Position numbers and translations under genes: made by a program
Part shown: in pieces, positions 33,352-40,627 of the stretch
Numbering within the stretch: the stretch's first letter is position 1
Layout of the letters: the number at the start of each line of letters is the position of its first letter
NCBI RefSeq assembly: GCF_002217755.1
Contig: NZ_BCFL01000026.1
Span: 310,001 to 374,000, forward strand
Source: Streptomyces hyaluromycini
GTDB taxonomy: Bacteria; Actinomycetota; Actinomycetes; Streptomycetales; Streptomycetaceae
Reading direction: 5' to 3'
Length of the DNA stretch: 64,000 bases
The notes under the pieces: model-generated
Seen by the model: the letters and a program-made list of their open reading frames with translations, nothing else
Told to the model about the DNA's origin: nothing
Database searches by the model: none

Positions 33352-34199
33352 CGTCGGCACCCAGGACCGTCGCGGTCATCGGCGGCGGCCGCATGGGCGC
33401 GGGGATCGCCCAGTCCTTCGCCACCGCCGGCTCGGCCGTCACCGTGGTGGAGAGCGGGGCGGAGGCCGCCGCCGCGGCGCTGGAGCGGATCGGCGGCAGC
33501 CTGCGGCGGGCCGCGGAGCGGGGACATCTGGCCGAGGCCGCGGGGCTGGTGGCCGGCCGGGTGACCGTCGTACCCACGGTGGCGGCCCTGCCGCCGGAGG
33601 CCGAGCTGGTCGTGGAGGCCGTACCCGAGGACGCGGCGCTCAAGGCCCGGCTCCTGAAGGCCGCCGAGGAGGCCGTGGGCGACACCACCGTGCTGGCCAC
33701 CAACACCAGTTCCCTGTCGGTGACCGACCTGGCCGCCGTCCTGCGGCGCCCGGAGCGCTTCCTCGGGATGCACTTCTTCAACCCGGTGCCCGCCTCCGCG
33801 CTCGTCGAGATCGTCGTCGCCCCCGGCACCGCCCCGCGCACCGTCGAGGCCGCCCTGGAATGGACCAGGGCGCTGGGCAAGCAGGACGTGGTCGTCAAGG
33901 ACTCGCCCGGCTTCGCCAGCAGCCGCCTCGGCCTGGCTCTGGGGCTGGAGGCGATCCGCATGGTCGAGGAGGGGGTCGCCGGGCCCGAGGCCATCGACGA
34001 CGCCATGCGGCTCGGCTACAAGCACCCCATGGGCCCGCTGCGCCTGACCGACCTGGTCGGACTCGACGTACGGCTCGCCATCGCCGAGTACCTGCACACG
34101 ACCCTCGGCGACCGTTTCGCACCGCCGCAGCTGCTGCGCGACAAGGTGGCCCGCGGCGAACTCGGACACAAGACGGGGCAGGGTTTCTACACATGGTGA
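33348..34199 (+). CDS. paaH: 3-hydroxyacyl-CoA dehydrogenase
   Basis: A 283-residue NAD-dependent dehydrogenase: VAVIGGGRMGAGIAQSFA at 8-25, the TNTSSLSV segment (catalytic Ser), FLGMHFFNPVP with the catalytic His, and the dimerisation domain with GYKHPMGPLRLTDLVGLDV. The usual Asn of the GFVVNR segment is Ser here (GFASSRL), seen in a subset of the family. It oxidises 3-hydroxyadipyl-CoA to 3-oxoadipyl-CoA, the substrate of the thiolase. ATG overlaps the crotonase stop (ATGA). Confidence 0.92.
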   Translation: MTSAPRTVAVIGGGRMGAGIAQSFATAGSAVTVVESGAEAAAAALERIGGSLRRAAERGHLAEAAGLVAGRVTVVPTVAALPPEAELVVEAVPEDAALKARLLKAAEEAVGDTTVLATNTSSLSVTDLAAVLRRPERFLGMHFFNPVPASALVEIVVAPGTAPRTVEAALEWTRALGKQDVVVKDSPGFASSRLGLALGLEAIRMVEEGVAGPEAIDDAMRLGYKHPMGPLRLTDLVGLDVRLAIAEYLHTTLGDRFAPPQLLRDKVARGELGHKTGQGFYTW

Positions 34200-34324
34200 C
34201 CGCGGCGGGCCGGTGCGGCGCGGTGCCCCCTGCGGTGCACCCCTTCGGTACCCGGCAGCCGTGCTGCTCACCGCACTGATCGGCGCAGACCCTTGCCAGA
34301 CCGGGGAGGGCGCACCTTATGATG

Positions 34325-34344
34325 AACCGAACGAATGGTCGGTT
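34325..34344. promoter_or_regulatory. PaaR-like operator upstream of paaA
   Basis: AACCGA (34325-34330) and TCGGTT (34339-34344) are inverted copies. Within it, AACGAATGGTCGGT differs from the ACCG-N6-CGGT form in one base. It ends 14 bases before the paaA start codon, so binding here would block transcription start or translation. It shares its arms with the site at 31132-31145. Confidence 0.55.
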
Positions 34345-34358
34345 GGGAGTTGGTGGAG

Positions 34359-35330
34359 ATGACTGAAGCGGCCGGAAGGGACGCCGAGCACGATCTGGAG
34401 TCCCGTTTCGAGGCGACGATCTCGCGTGACCAGCGGATCGAGCCGCGCGACTGGATGCCGGAGGGCTACCGCAGGACGCTGATCCGGCAGATCGCCCAGC
34501 ACGCGCACTCGGAGATCATCGGCATGCAGCCGGAGGGCGAGTGGATCACCAGGGCGCCCTCGCTGCGCCGCAAGGCGATCCTGTTCGCCAAGGTCCAGGA
34601 CGAGGCCGGCCACGGCCTGTACCTGTACTCGGCTGCCGAGACCCTCGGCATCGACCGCGCGGAGCTCACCGAGCGCCTCCTGGAAGGCCGCCAGAAGTAC
34701 TCGTCGATCTTCAACTACCCGACGCTCAGCTACGCGGACGTCGGTGTCATCGGCTGGTTCGTCGACGGCGCGGCCATCTGCAACCAGGTGCCGCTGTGCC
34801 GCAGCTCGTACGGCCCCTACGCCCGCGCGATGGTGCGGATCTGCAAGGAGGAGTCCTTCCACCAGCGGCAGGGCTACGAACTGCTGATGACCATGATGCG
34901 CGGCACCGACGCCCAGCGGGAGATGGTGCAGGACGCGGTGGACCGCTGGTGGTGGCCCTCCCTGATGATGTTCGGCCCGCCCGACGACGACTCGCCCAAC
35001 TCCGCCCAGTCGATGGCCTGGAAGATCAAGCGGCACAGCAACGACGAACTGCGCCGCCGCTTCGTCGACATGACCGTGCCGCAGGCCGCCAAGCTCGGCG
35101 TGACCCTGCCCGACCCCGAACTGCGCTGGAACGAGGAGCGCGGCCACCACGACTTCGGCACCCCCGACTTCAGCGAGCTGAAGGAAGTCATCAGCGGCAA
35201 CGGCCCGTGCAACACGGAGCGGATCGAGCGCCGGCGGGCCGCCCACGAGGAAGGTGCCTGGGTGCGTGCGGCCGCCAGTGCCCACGCCGCCAAGCAGGCC
35301 GCCCGAGCCCGCGAGGAGGCAGTGGCATGA
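34359..35330 (+). CDS. paaA: 1,2-phenylacetyl-CoA epoxidase, catalytic subunit A
   Basis: A 323-residue ferritin-like diiron subunit of the PaaABCE monooxygenase that forms ring-1,2-epoxyphenylacetyl-CoA. The Glu/His iron ligands lie in [18 protein letters not shown] (EAGH) and [15 protein letters not shown] (EESFH), with [15 protein letters not shown] and the strongly conserved [22 protein letters not shown] 34359 has GGGAG nine bases upstream. It heads the paaABCDE operon and overlaps paaB by four bases. Confidence 0.97.
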   Translation: MTEAAGRDAEHDLESRFEATISRDQRIEPRDWMPEGYRRTLIRQIAQHAHSEIIGMQPEGEWITRAPSLRRKAILFAKVQDEAGHGLYLYSAAETLGIDRAELTERLLEGRQKYSSIFNYPTLSYADVGVIGWFVDGAAICNQVPLCRSSYGPYARAMVRICKEESFHQRQGYELLMTMMRGTDAQREMVQDAVDRWWWPSLMMFGPPDDDSPNSAQSMAWKIKRHSNDELRRRFVDMTVPQAAKLGVTLPDPELRWNEERGHHDFGTPDFSELKEVISGNGPCNTERIERRRAAHEEGAWVRAAASAHAAKQAARAREEAVA

Positions 35331-35617
35331 GCGACTCCGAGAACTGGCCCCTGTACGAGATCTTCATCCGCGGCAAGCGCGGCCTGAACCACGTCCACGT
35401 CGGCTCGCTGCACGCGGCGGACGACCAGATGGCCCTCACCCACGCCCGCGACCTGTACACCCGACGCAACGAGGGCGTCAGCATCTGGGCCGTGCGCTCC
35501 GAGTACATCGCCGCCTCCACCCGGGACGAGAAGGACCCCTTCTTCGCCCCCAGCGCCGACAAGGTCTACCGGCACCCGACCTTCTACGACATCCCCGACG
35601 ATGTCCCGCACATCTAG
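35327..35617 (+). CDS. paaB: phenylacetyl-CoA epoxidase subunit B
   Basis: A 96-residue small subunit, with the family signature [20 protein letters not shown] near the start, [20 protein letters not shown], and [19 protein letters not shown] at the end. It bridges PaaAC dimers in the epoxidase complex and is non-catalytic. ATG overlaps the paaA stop, and ten bases separate it from paaC. Confidence 0.96.
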   Translation: MSDSENWPLYEIFIRGKRGLNHVHVGSLHAADDQMALTHARDLYTRRNEGVSIWAVRSEYIAASTRDEKDPFFAPSADKVYRHPTFYDIPDDVPHI

Positions 35618-35626
35618 GAGCCGGTG

Positions 35627-36457
35627 ATGAGCGACGACCACGTCTACCTGAGCCTGGCCGAGGGCCACGACGACAGCGACGCGCGCTGGGCGTTCGGCAC
35701 CGGCTTCGAGGACCCGCTGTACGGCGTCGACACCGCCGTGCCCGAGGGCCTCGACGCCGCCGCACTGGCCGCGGACTGCCTGGCGCTCGGCGACGACGCC
35801 CTGGTGCTGGCCCAGCGGCTCGCCGAATGGGTCACCCGCGCCCCCGAGCTGGAGGAGGAGGTGGCACTGGCCAACATCGGACTCGACCTGCTCGGTCAGG
35901 CCCGCCTGCTCTACTCCCGCGCCGGCCAGACCGACGGCACCGGCCGCACCGAGGACGCCTACGCCTACTTCCGCGACGCCGCCGACTTCCGCAACGTACG
36001 CCTCGCCGAACTCCCCAACGGCGACTTCGCCTTCTCCGTGCTGCGGCTCCTGGTGTTCGCCAGCTGGCGGCTCGCCCACTTCACCGAACTGGCCTCCGCG
36101 CCCGACCCGGTGCTCGCGGCGATCGCGGCCAAGGGCGTCAAGGAGCTCGCCTACCACCGGCAGTACGCCGCCGAGTGGGTCGTACGCCTGGGCGACGGCA
36201 CGGCGGAGTCGCACGCCCGGATGCTGACGGCCCTGGAAGCGCAGGCACCGTACTGGGAGGAACTGTTCGCCGCCCACGACGTGCGCGAGGCGGTGCTGGC
36301 GGATCTCCGCCAGGTCCTCGACGCGGCCGGGCTCCCCATGCCGGCTGTCCCGCCGCTCCCCGGCCAGGGCCGCGGCGGCGGGCACACCGACCACCTGGCC
36401 CCGCTCCTCGCCGAGTTGCAGAGCGTGGCCCGCGCCCACCCGGAGGCGACATGGTGA
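35627..36457 (+). CDS. paaC: phenylacetyl-CoA epoxidase subunit C
   Basis: A 276-residue ferritin-like structural partner of PaaA. Visible are EVALANIGLDLLGQARLLY, the FRNVRLAELPNGDFAFSVLRLLVFA segment and KELAYHRQYAAEWVVRLGDGTAES, all conserved in PaaC. ATG 35627 is favoured over GTG 35624 since AGGAG stands six bases before it. The gene's end overlaps paaD by seven bases. It stabilises PaaA and takes part in substrate binding. Confidence 0.95.
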   Translation: MSDDHVYLSLAEGHDDSDARWAFGTGFEDPLYGVDTAVPEGLDAAALAADCLALGDDALVLAQRLAEWVTRAPELEEEVALANIGLDLLGQARLLYSRAGQTDGTGRTEDAYAYFRDAADFRNVRLAELPNGDFAFSVLRLLVFASWRLAHFTELASAPDPVLAAIAAKGVKELAYHRQYAAEWVVRLGDGTAESHARMLTALEAQAPYWEELFAAHDVREAVLADLRQVLDAAGLPMPAVPPLPGQGRGGGHTDHLAPLLAELQSVARAHPEATW

Positions 36458-36966
36458 CCGTCCTGACCGACGTCCGGCGAGCCCGGCACATCGCCGAACA
36501 GGTGCCCGACCCGGAACTTCCCATGCTCACCCTCGCGGACCTCGGAGTGCTGCGGGACGTCACCGTCGAGCCGGACGGCACGGTGGTCGCCGACCTCACC
36601 CCGACCTACTCGGGCTGCCCCGCCATGGCCGAGATGCGGGCCGGGGTCGCCGCCCGCCTGCGGGACGCCGGCTTCGGGCGCGTGGCGATCCGCACGGTCC
36701 TCGACCCGCCGTGGACCAGTGACTGGATCACCCCCGAAGGCCGCCGCAAACTCGCCGAGCACGGCATCGCACCGCCCAACAGGGCCCCGCGGCGCCCCGC
36801 GGGTCCCGTCCCGCTGGATCTGTCGCCGACCCGGCGCACGGTTCTGTGCCCCCGCTGCGGATCGGCCGCCACCGAGGAGACCTCCCGGTTCGCGGCCACC
36901 TCCTGCAAGGCACTGTGGCGGTGCCTCAGCTGCCAGGAGCCGTTCGAGTACGTCAAGGAGATCTGA
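36451..36966 (+). CDS. paaD: PaaD, iron-sulfur assembly factor for the epoxidase
   Basis: A 171-residue protein with an N-terminal MIP18/DUF59 domain (VPDPELPMLTLADLGVLRDV, PTYSGCPAM) and a C-terminal zinc-ribbon-like CPRCGS...CLSCQEPF. In E. coli PaaD is needed for maturation of the Fe-S or diiron centres of the complex. ATG 36451 is four bases after GGAGG; GTG 36454 would give better spacing and is possible. The stop overlaps the start of paaE (TGATG). Confidence 0.94.
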   Translation: MVTVLTDVRRARHIAEQVPDPELPMLTLADLGVLRDVTVEPDGTVVADLTPTYSGCPAMAEMRAGVAARLRDAGFGRVAIRTVLDPPWTSDWITPEGRRKLAEHGIAPPNRAPRRPAGPVPLDLSPTRRTVLCPRCGSAATEETSRFAATSCKALWRCLSCQEPFEYVKEI

Positions 36967-38078
36967 TGGCAGAGCTGACGGCACCGACCGCCGGTGCCCC
37001 CGCGACGACAGCCCGCCGGCGCCGCCCTGCCTTCCATCCCCTGCGCGTCGCCGCCGTCCAGCCGCTGTGCGAGGACGCGGTGGCGGTCACCTTCGACATC
37101 CCCGCCGCCCTGACGGAGGAGTTCGCCTTCGGCCCAGGCCAGTCGCTCACCCTCCGCCGCGAGGTCGACGGGCGCGACGAGCGGCGCTCCTACTCGATCT
37201 GCTCGCCGGCCGGCGCCCCGCCCCGCATCGGCGTCCGCGAAGTGCCCGGCGGACTCTTCTCCTCCTGGCTGGTCCACGAGGTACGGCCGGGCGACACCGT
37301 CCAGGTGATGGCCCCCACCGGAGCCTTCACCCCCGACCTCACGGTCCCCGGCCACCACGTGCTCATCGCGGCCGGCTCGGGCATCACCCCCATGATGTCC
37401 ATCGCCGAGTCGGTCCTCGCCGCCGACGACCGCTCGAAGGTGACGCTGTTCTACGGCAACCGCCGCACCGACACCGTGATGTTCGCCGACGAACTGGCCG
37501 ACCTGAAGGACGAGTACCGCACCCGCTTCCACCTCGCCCACGTCCTCTCGCGCGAGCCCCGCGAGGCCGAGCTCCTCTCCGGCCGCCTCGACGGCGACCG
37601 CCTGGGCGCGCTCATCGACGGCCTGGTCGACATCGAGGGCGCCGGCCACTGGTGGCTGTGCGGCCCGCACGGCATGGTCCTCGACGCGCAGAAGGTGCTC
37701 GCGGAACTGGGCGTCCCCGCCCACCGGATCCACCAGGAGCTCTTCTTCGCCGACGAGCCGATCGAGCCCGTCCGGCACGAGGAGGCGGTGGCGACCGGTC
37801 CGGCCAGCGAGGTCACCGTCACCCTGGACGGCCGCTCCACCACCGCACGGCTCCCGCGCGGGCGCACCATCCTCGACTCCGCCGCCCGCATCCGCCCGGA
37901 CCTGCCGTTCGCCTGCAAGGGCGGCGTGTGCGGGACGTGCCGGGCCCGCATCACGGACGGCGAGGCCGACATGCGCCGCAACTACGCCCTGGAACCCGCC
38001 GAGGTGGACGCCGGCTACGTCCTGACCTGCCAGTCCTACCCGGTCTCCGAGTCGTTGACGGTCGACTACGACAGCTGA
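36966..38078 (+). CDS. paaE: phenylacetyl-CoA epoxidase reductase subunit
   Basis: A 370-residue NADPH-dependent oxidoreductase delivering electrons to PaaA. It has a ferredoxin-reductase half (FAD: RSYSICS at about 74-80; NAD: GSGITPMMSI, FYGNR, CGPHGMV) and a C-terminal plant-type [2Fe-2S] ferredoxin with CKGGVCGTCRA and a fourth Cys in LTCQSYP. It is the last gene of paaABCDE and overlaps paaD by one base. The following gene starts 128 bases downstream. Confidence 0.95.
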   Translation: MAELTAPTAGAPATTARRRRPAFHPLRVAAVQPLCEDAVAVTFDIPAALTEEFAFGPGQSLTLRREVDGRDERRSYSICSPAGAPPRIGVREVPGGLFSSWLVHEVRPGDTVQVMAPTGAFTPDLTVPGHHVLIAAGSGITPMMSIAESVLAADDRSKVTLFYGNRRTDTVMFADELADLKDEYRTRFHLAHVLSREPREAELLSGRLDGDRLGALIDGLVDIEGAGHWWLCGPHGMVLDAQKVLAELGVPAHRIHQELFFADEPIEPVRHEEAVATGPASEVTVTLDGRSTTARLPRGRTILDSAARIRPDLPFACKGGVCGTCRARITDGEADMRRNYALEPAEVDAGYVLTCQSYPVSESLTVDYDS

Positions 38079-38206
38079 CGGCCCACGCTCTCCGTCCACG
38101 GCCTCCTCCGACGGCCCCGGAATTCCGTCGCGCATCCCGCGGGGAGTCGTTACCCTCCGCCTGACGCGTGACGGGACGGGACGGGTGACCGCGAGGGGAG
38201 CCAGGC

Positions 38207-38911
38207 ATGGGGACCGGCCGACTGGACTTGCTGCTCGACCAGTTCGACTGGGCCAGGGAGAGGGCACAGGTACGTCTGACGGGCCTCGGCGACGAGGAGT
38301 ACCTGTGGGAACCGGTACCGGGCTGCTGGTCGATCCGGCCGCGCGGCGAGGCGACGACGCCCAGAGCGTACGGTCCCGGTGACTGGGTGCTCGACCTGGG
38401 CGCCCCGGACATCCCGGCCGGCGAGTACGCCGAGGTCGCCCGGCAGGCGGCCGCCGGCATGACCGTCGCCAAGATCGCCGACGACTGGAGCGTGAGCGTC
38501 GAACGGGTCGAGGAGATCCTCGACCACACGGGCCCGCCGGAGCCCGACCGGACCGCGGTGACGACGATCGCCTGGCGGCTGGGACATCTGCACTCGGGCT
38601 TCGCGGGCGGATGGGAGTGGACCTTCGGCGAACGCCGCCGGGATCCGCGGCAGATGGTCGACTTCACCCCCAGCGCCACCCTGGCCCTCGACCGGTTCTG
38701 GGCGGAGGTGGACCGCTGGCGTGACAGCGTCGCCACCGTCACCGACGAGCAGCTCGACACCGTCGGCTTCTCCCAGTACCCGTACGGCTCCGACCCCGAC
38801 GACCCCTTCGTCGACGTACTGTGCGGCACCAACCTCGAATTCATCCACCACATGGCCGAGATCGCCCTGCTCCGCGACCTGTGGCAGGCCCGCCGCCCCT
38901 CCTGTACCTAG
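38207..38911 (+). CDS. DinB/YfiT-like putative metal-dependent protein
   Basis: A 234-residue protein with a DinB four-helix pattern: LLDQFDWARERAQVRLTGLGDEEYLWEPVPGCWSIR at the N-terminus, WRLGHLHSGFAGGWEW in the middle and EFIHHMAEIALLRDLW at the end. The spaced histidines (GHLH, IHHM) correspond to the usual metal triad. Relatives act in thiol (mycothiol, bacillithiol) transfer reactions, but no partner gene supports this here. Its stop overlaps the stop of the convergent TetR gene by four bases. Confidence 0.8.
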   Translation: MGTGRLDLLLDQFDWARERAQVRLTGLGDEEYLWEPVPGCWSIRPRGEATTPRAYGPGDWVLDLGAPDIPAGEYAEVARQAAAGMTVAKIADDWSVSVERVEEILDHTGPPEPDRTAVTTIAWRLGHLHSGFAGGWEWTFGERRRDPRQMVDFTPSATLALDRFWAEVDRWRDSVATVTDEQLDTVGFSQYPYGSDPDDPFVDVLCGTNLEFIHHMAEIALLRDLWQARRPSCT

Positions 38912-39594
38912 TCCTTCGAAGGTGCGGGCCGTACCAGGCCCATCACCTGCTCCACCAGTTCGTTGCTCAGGCTGGGTGTCGTCAGGGGAGGGTCGTCGGG
39001 ACGCTGCCGCAGGCCGTTCAGGAGGATCTCGATGTAGCGGCGCCAGATGTCGGGCCGCCGGCCCTGGGTGAACTGGGCGGCGGCGCTGAGCATCTGCTGG
39101 ATCACGGGGATGTCGGAGGCGGTCACCTCCGGCCGCAGCTGCCCGCTGTCCTGGGCCCGGTGGATCAGCGCCTCCAAGAACGGGAGCATGCCTCCGCGGG
39201 CCGTCTCCATGGGCTCGGAACTGTGGCTCCCCAGCATGATGACCTCGTGCAGGCCGCGGTTCTCGGCGAGATCGGCCGCCATCGTCATGAGGAAGTCGAC
39301 GAGCCCCTGCCAGGGATCGGGATGGGCGAGGGCCTGCTCCGCGGACTCCTGCCGCATCGCGAGGTCCTGCTCGAACACGGCCCGTACCAGGGCTTCCTTG
39401 GTGGGGAAGCGGCGATACATCGTGCCCACGCCGACTCCGGCGTGCTTGGCGACGTCGTCCAGGGTCACCCCCAGTCCGCGCCGGCCGAAGACCTCCCGCG
39501 CCGCCAGCAGGATCCGTTCCCGGTTGCGGGCGGCGTCGCGCCGCAGGGGACGTTCGCCGTCCTTCGACGTGCTCTCCTGGGAACCCTCGGCCAT
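38908..39594 (-). CDS. TetR/AcrR-family transcriptional regulator
   Basis: A 228-residue regulator with the TetR helix-turn-helix AARNRERILLAAREVFGRRGLGVTLDDVAKHAGVGVGTMYRRFPTKEALVRAVF at about 20-68 and a C-terminal ligand domain of the SbtR-like kind. The start is uncertain: ATG 39594 is used, GTG 39600 has AGGG nearby, and the frame opens at 39624. It could control the adjacent DUF1684 gene, which ends about 20 bases upstream on the same strand, or act elsewhere. It is not obviously PaaR. Confidence 0.85.
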   Translation of the reverse strand: MAEGSQESTSKDGERPLRRDAARNRERILLAAREVFGRRGLGVTLDDVAKHAGVGVGTMYRRFPTKEALVRAVFEQDLAMRQESAEQALAHPDPWQGLVDFLMTMAADLAENRGLHEVIMLGSHSSEPMETARGGMLPFLEALIHRAQDSGQLRPEVTASDIPVIQQMLSAAAQFTQGRRPDIWRRYIEILLNGLRQRPDDPPLTTPSLSNELVEQVMGLVRPAPSKD

Positions 39595-39645
39595 GGGCAC
39601 ATCGTAGCCCTGTGGATCATGCATGCCGAAGGGCTGCCGCCCGGG

Positions 39646-40470
39646 TCAGGAACCGCCGCGCTCGCGCGGGATCTTCTGACCGGCCTCGACCGCCACCGGC
39701 AGCCGGTTCTCGGCCGGCGGCAGCGGGCAGGTGGCCAGGTCCGTGTAGGCGCACGGCAGGTTCGCTGCGCGGTTGAAGTCCAGGACCACCGTGCCGTCGG
39801 CGGCGGGCGGCCCGACGGTGAGGACCCGGTTGGCGGCGTAGGTGGTGACCCCGGAGGTCGCGTCGGTGAACAGCACCGTCAGCCCGCCGGGACCGCGCCC
39901 CGGGAACGCCGTCAGGGACAGCTGCCGCCCCTCCAGCTCGAACTCGACCCGGCCCGGGGCGTCGTACACGTGCTCAAGGCCCTCCACCGCGGCGCCCACG
40001 GTGGTCGGCCGAGGTTCGTCGAAGGGGACGTACCGGCCGGTCACGGCCCAGCGCGGGTCGGGAGCGTAGGCGGGTGTGCCGGTGAAGGCGGTGCGCAGCG
40101 GAGCGTCCGGGTGCCGGGGGCGCACGATGTCGTTGCCGCCGCGCTTGGCGACCTCGATGACGGCGTCGCCCCAGACCGCGTCGACGCCGCTGCGCTCGGC
40201 AAGCACGCCGAAGCGGTGTTCGCCCCGCACCGGCGTTCCGTCGACGACCAGTTCCTCCCCGTCGTCCAGGGTGACGACGACGCCGTCGGGGCCGGTGTGC
40301 CAGGCGCCGGGAGCGTCGGGGAAGCGCTGCGGCCGGTCGTCGAGCCAGTGCAGACCGGTGATGGCCAGGAACCCGTGCGGGGCGGAGATGCGGTCCTCCT
40401 GGGCGCGGTGCCAGTCCTGCCAGCTCGCGGTGAAGACCTGGGGATCCGTCGTGGTGGCCTCAGTCGTCAT
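39646..40470 (-). CDS. DUF1684 domain protein
   Basis: A 274-residue protein of the DUF1684 family, recognisable from WQDWHRAQEDRISAPHGFLAITGLHWL, YVPFDEPRPTTVGAAVEGLEHVYDAPG and the C-terminal LDFNRAANLPCAYTDLATCPLPPAENRLPVAVEAGQ. These proteins occur in bacteria and fungi and have no established function. There is no signal peptide, so it is cytoplasmic. The 5' region contains a TGTCACA element (40574-40580), see findings. Confidence 0.85.
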   Translation of the reverse strand: MTTEATTTDPQVFTASWQDWHRAQEDRISAPHGFLAITGLHWLDDRPQRFPDAPGAWHTGPDGVVVTLDDGEELVVDGTPVRGEHRFGVLAERSGVDAVWGDAVIEVAKRGGNDIVRPRHPDAPLRTAFTGTPAYAPDPRWAVTGRYVPFDEPRPTTVGAAVEGLEHVYDAPGRVEFELEGRQLSLTAFPGRGPGGLTVLFTDATSGVTTYAANRVLTVGPPAADGTVVLDFNRAANLPCAYTDLATCPLPPAENRLPVAVEAGQKIPRERGGS

Positions 40471-40580
40471 GCGTCCTCCTTCGTCGGGCTCGGCTCTTCA
40501 ACTGCCGTGCCAGTCAGAACGGGGGCGGACGAACCCGCATTCCGGTCCACGTATGACAGCTTCTTGTCAGTCATGTGACA

Positions 40581-40618
40581 CGGTGGCCCGGGTCCCGGCG
40601 CCGGGACCCGGGCCACCG
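40581..40618. terminator. 38-bp perfect palindrome
   Basis: The sequence from 40581 to 40618 is fully self-complementary (arms start CGGTGGCCCGGGTCCCGGC), with no unpaired centre. It lies ten bases beyond the stop of the leftward peptidase gene and is a strong terminator. As a perfect palindrome it could also form a cruciform. Confidence 0.85.
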
Positions 40619-40627
40619 CCCGGTCGT

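Noticed and set aside
38908-39594. TetR gene as the phenylacetate regulator PaaR
   Set aside because: Location is close to the paa operon, but its C-terminal domain looks SbtR-like and its own promoter lacks the ACCG-N6-CGGT motif.
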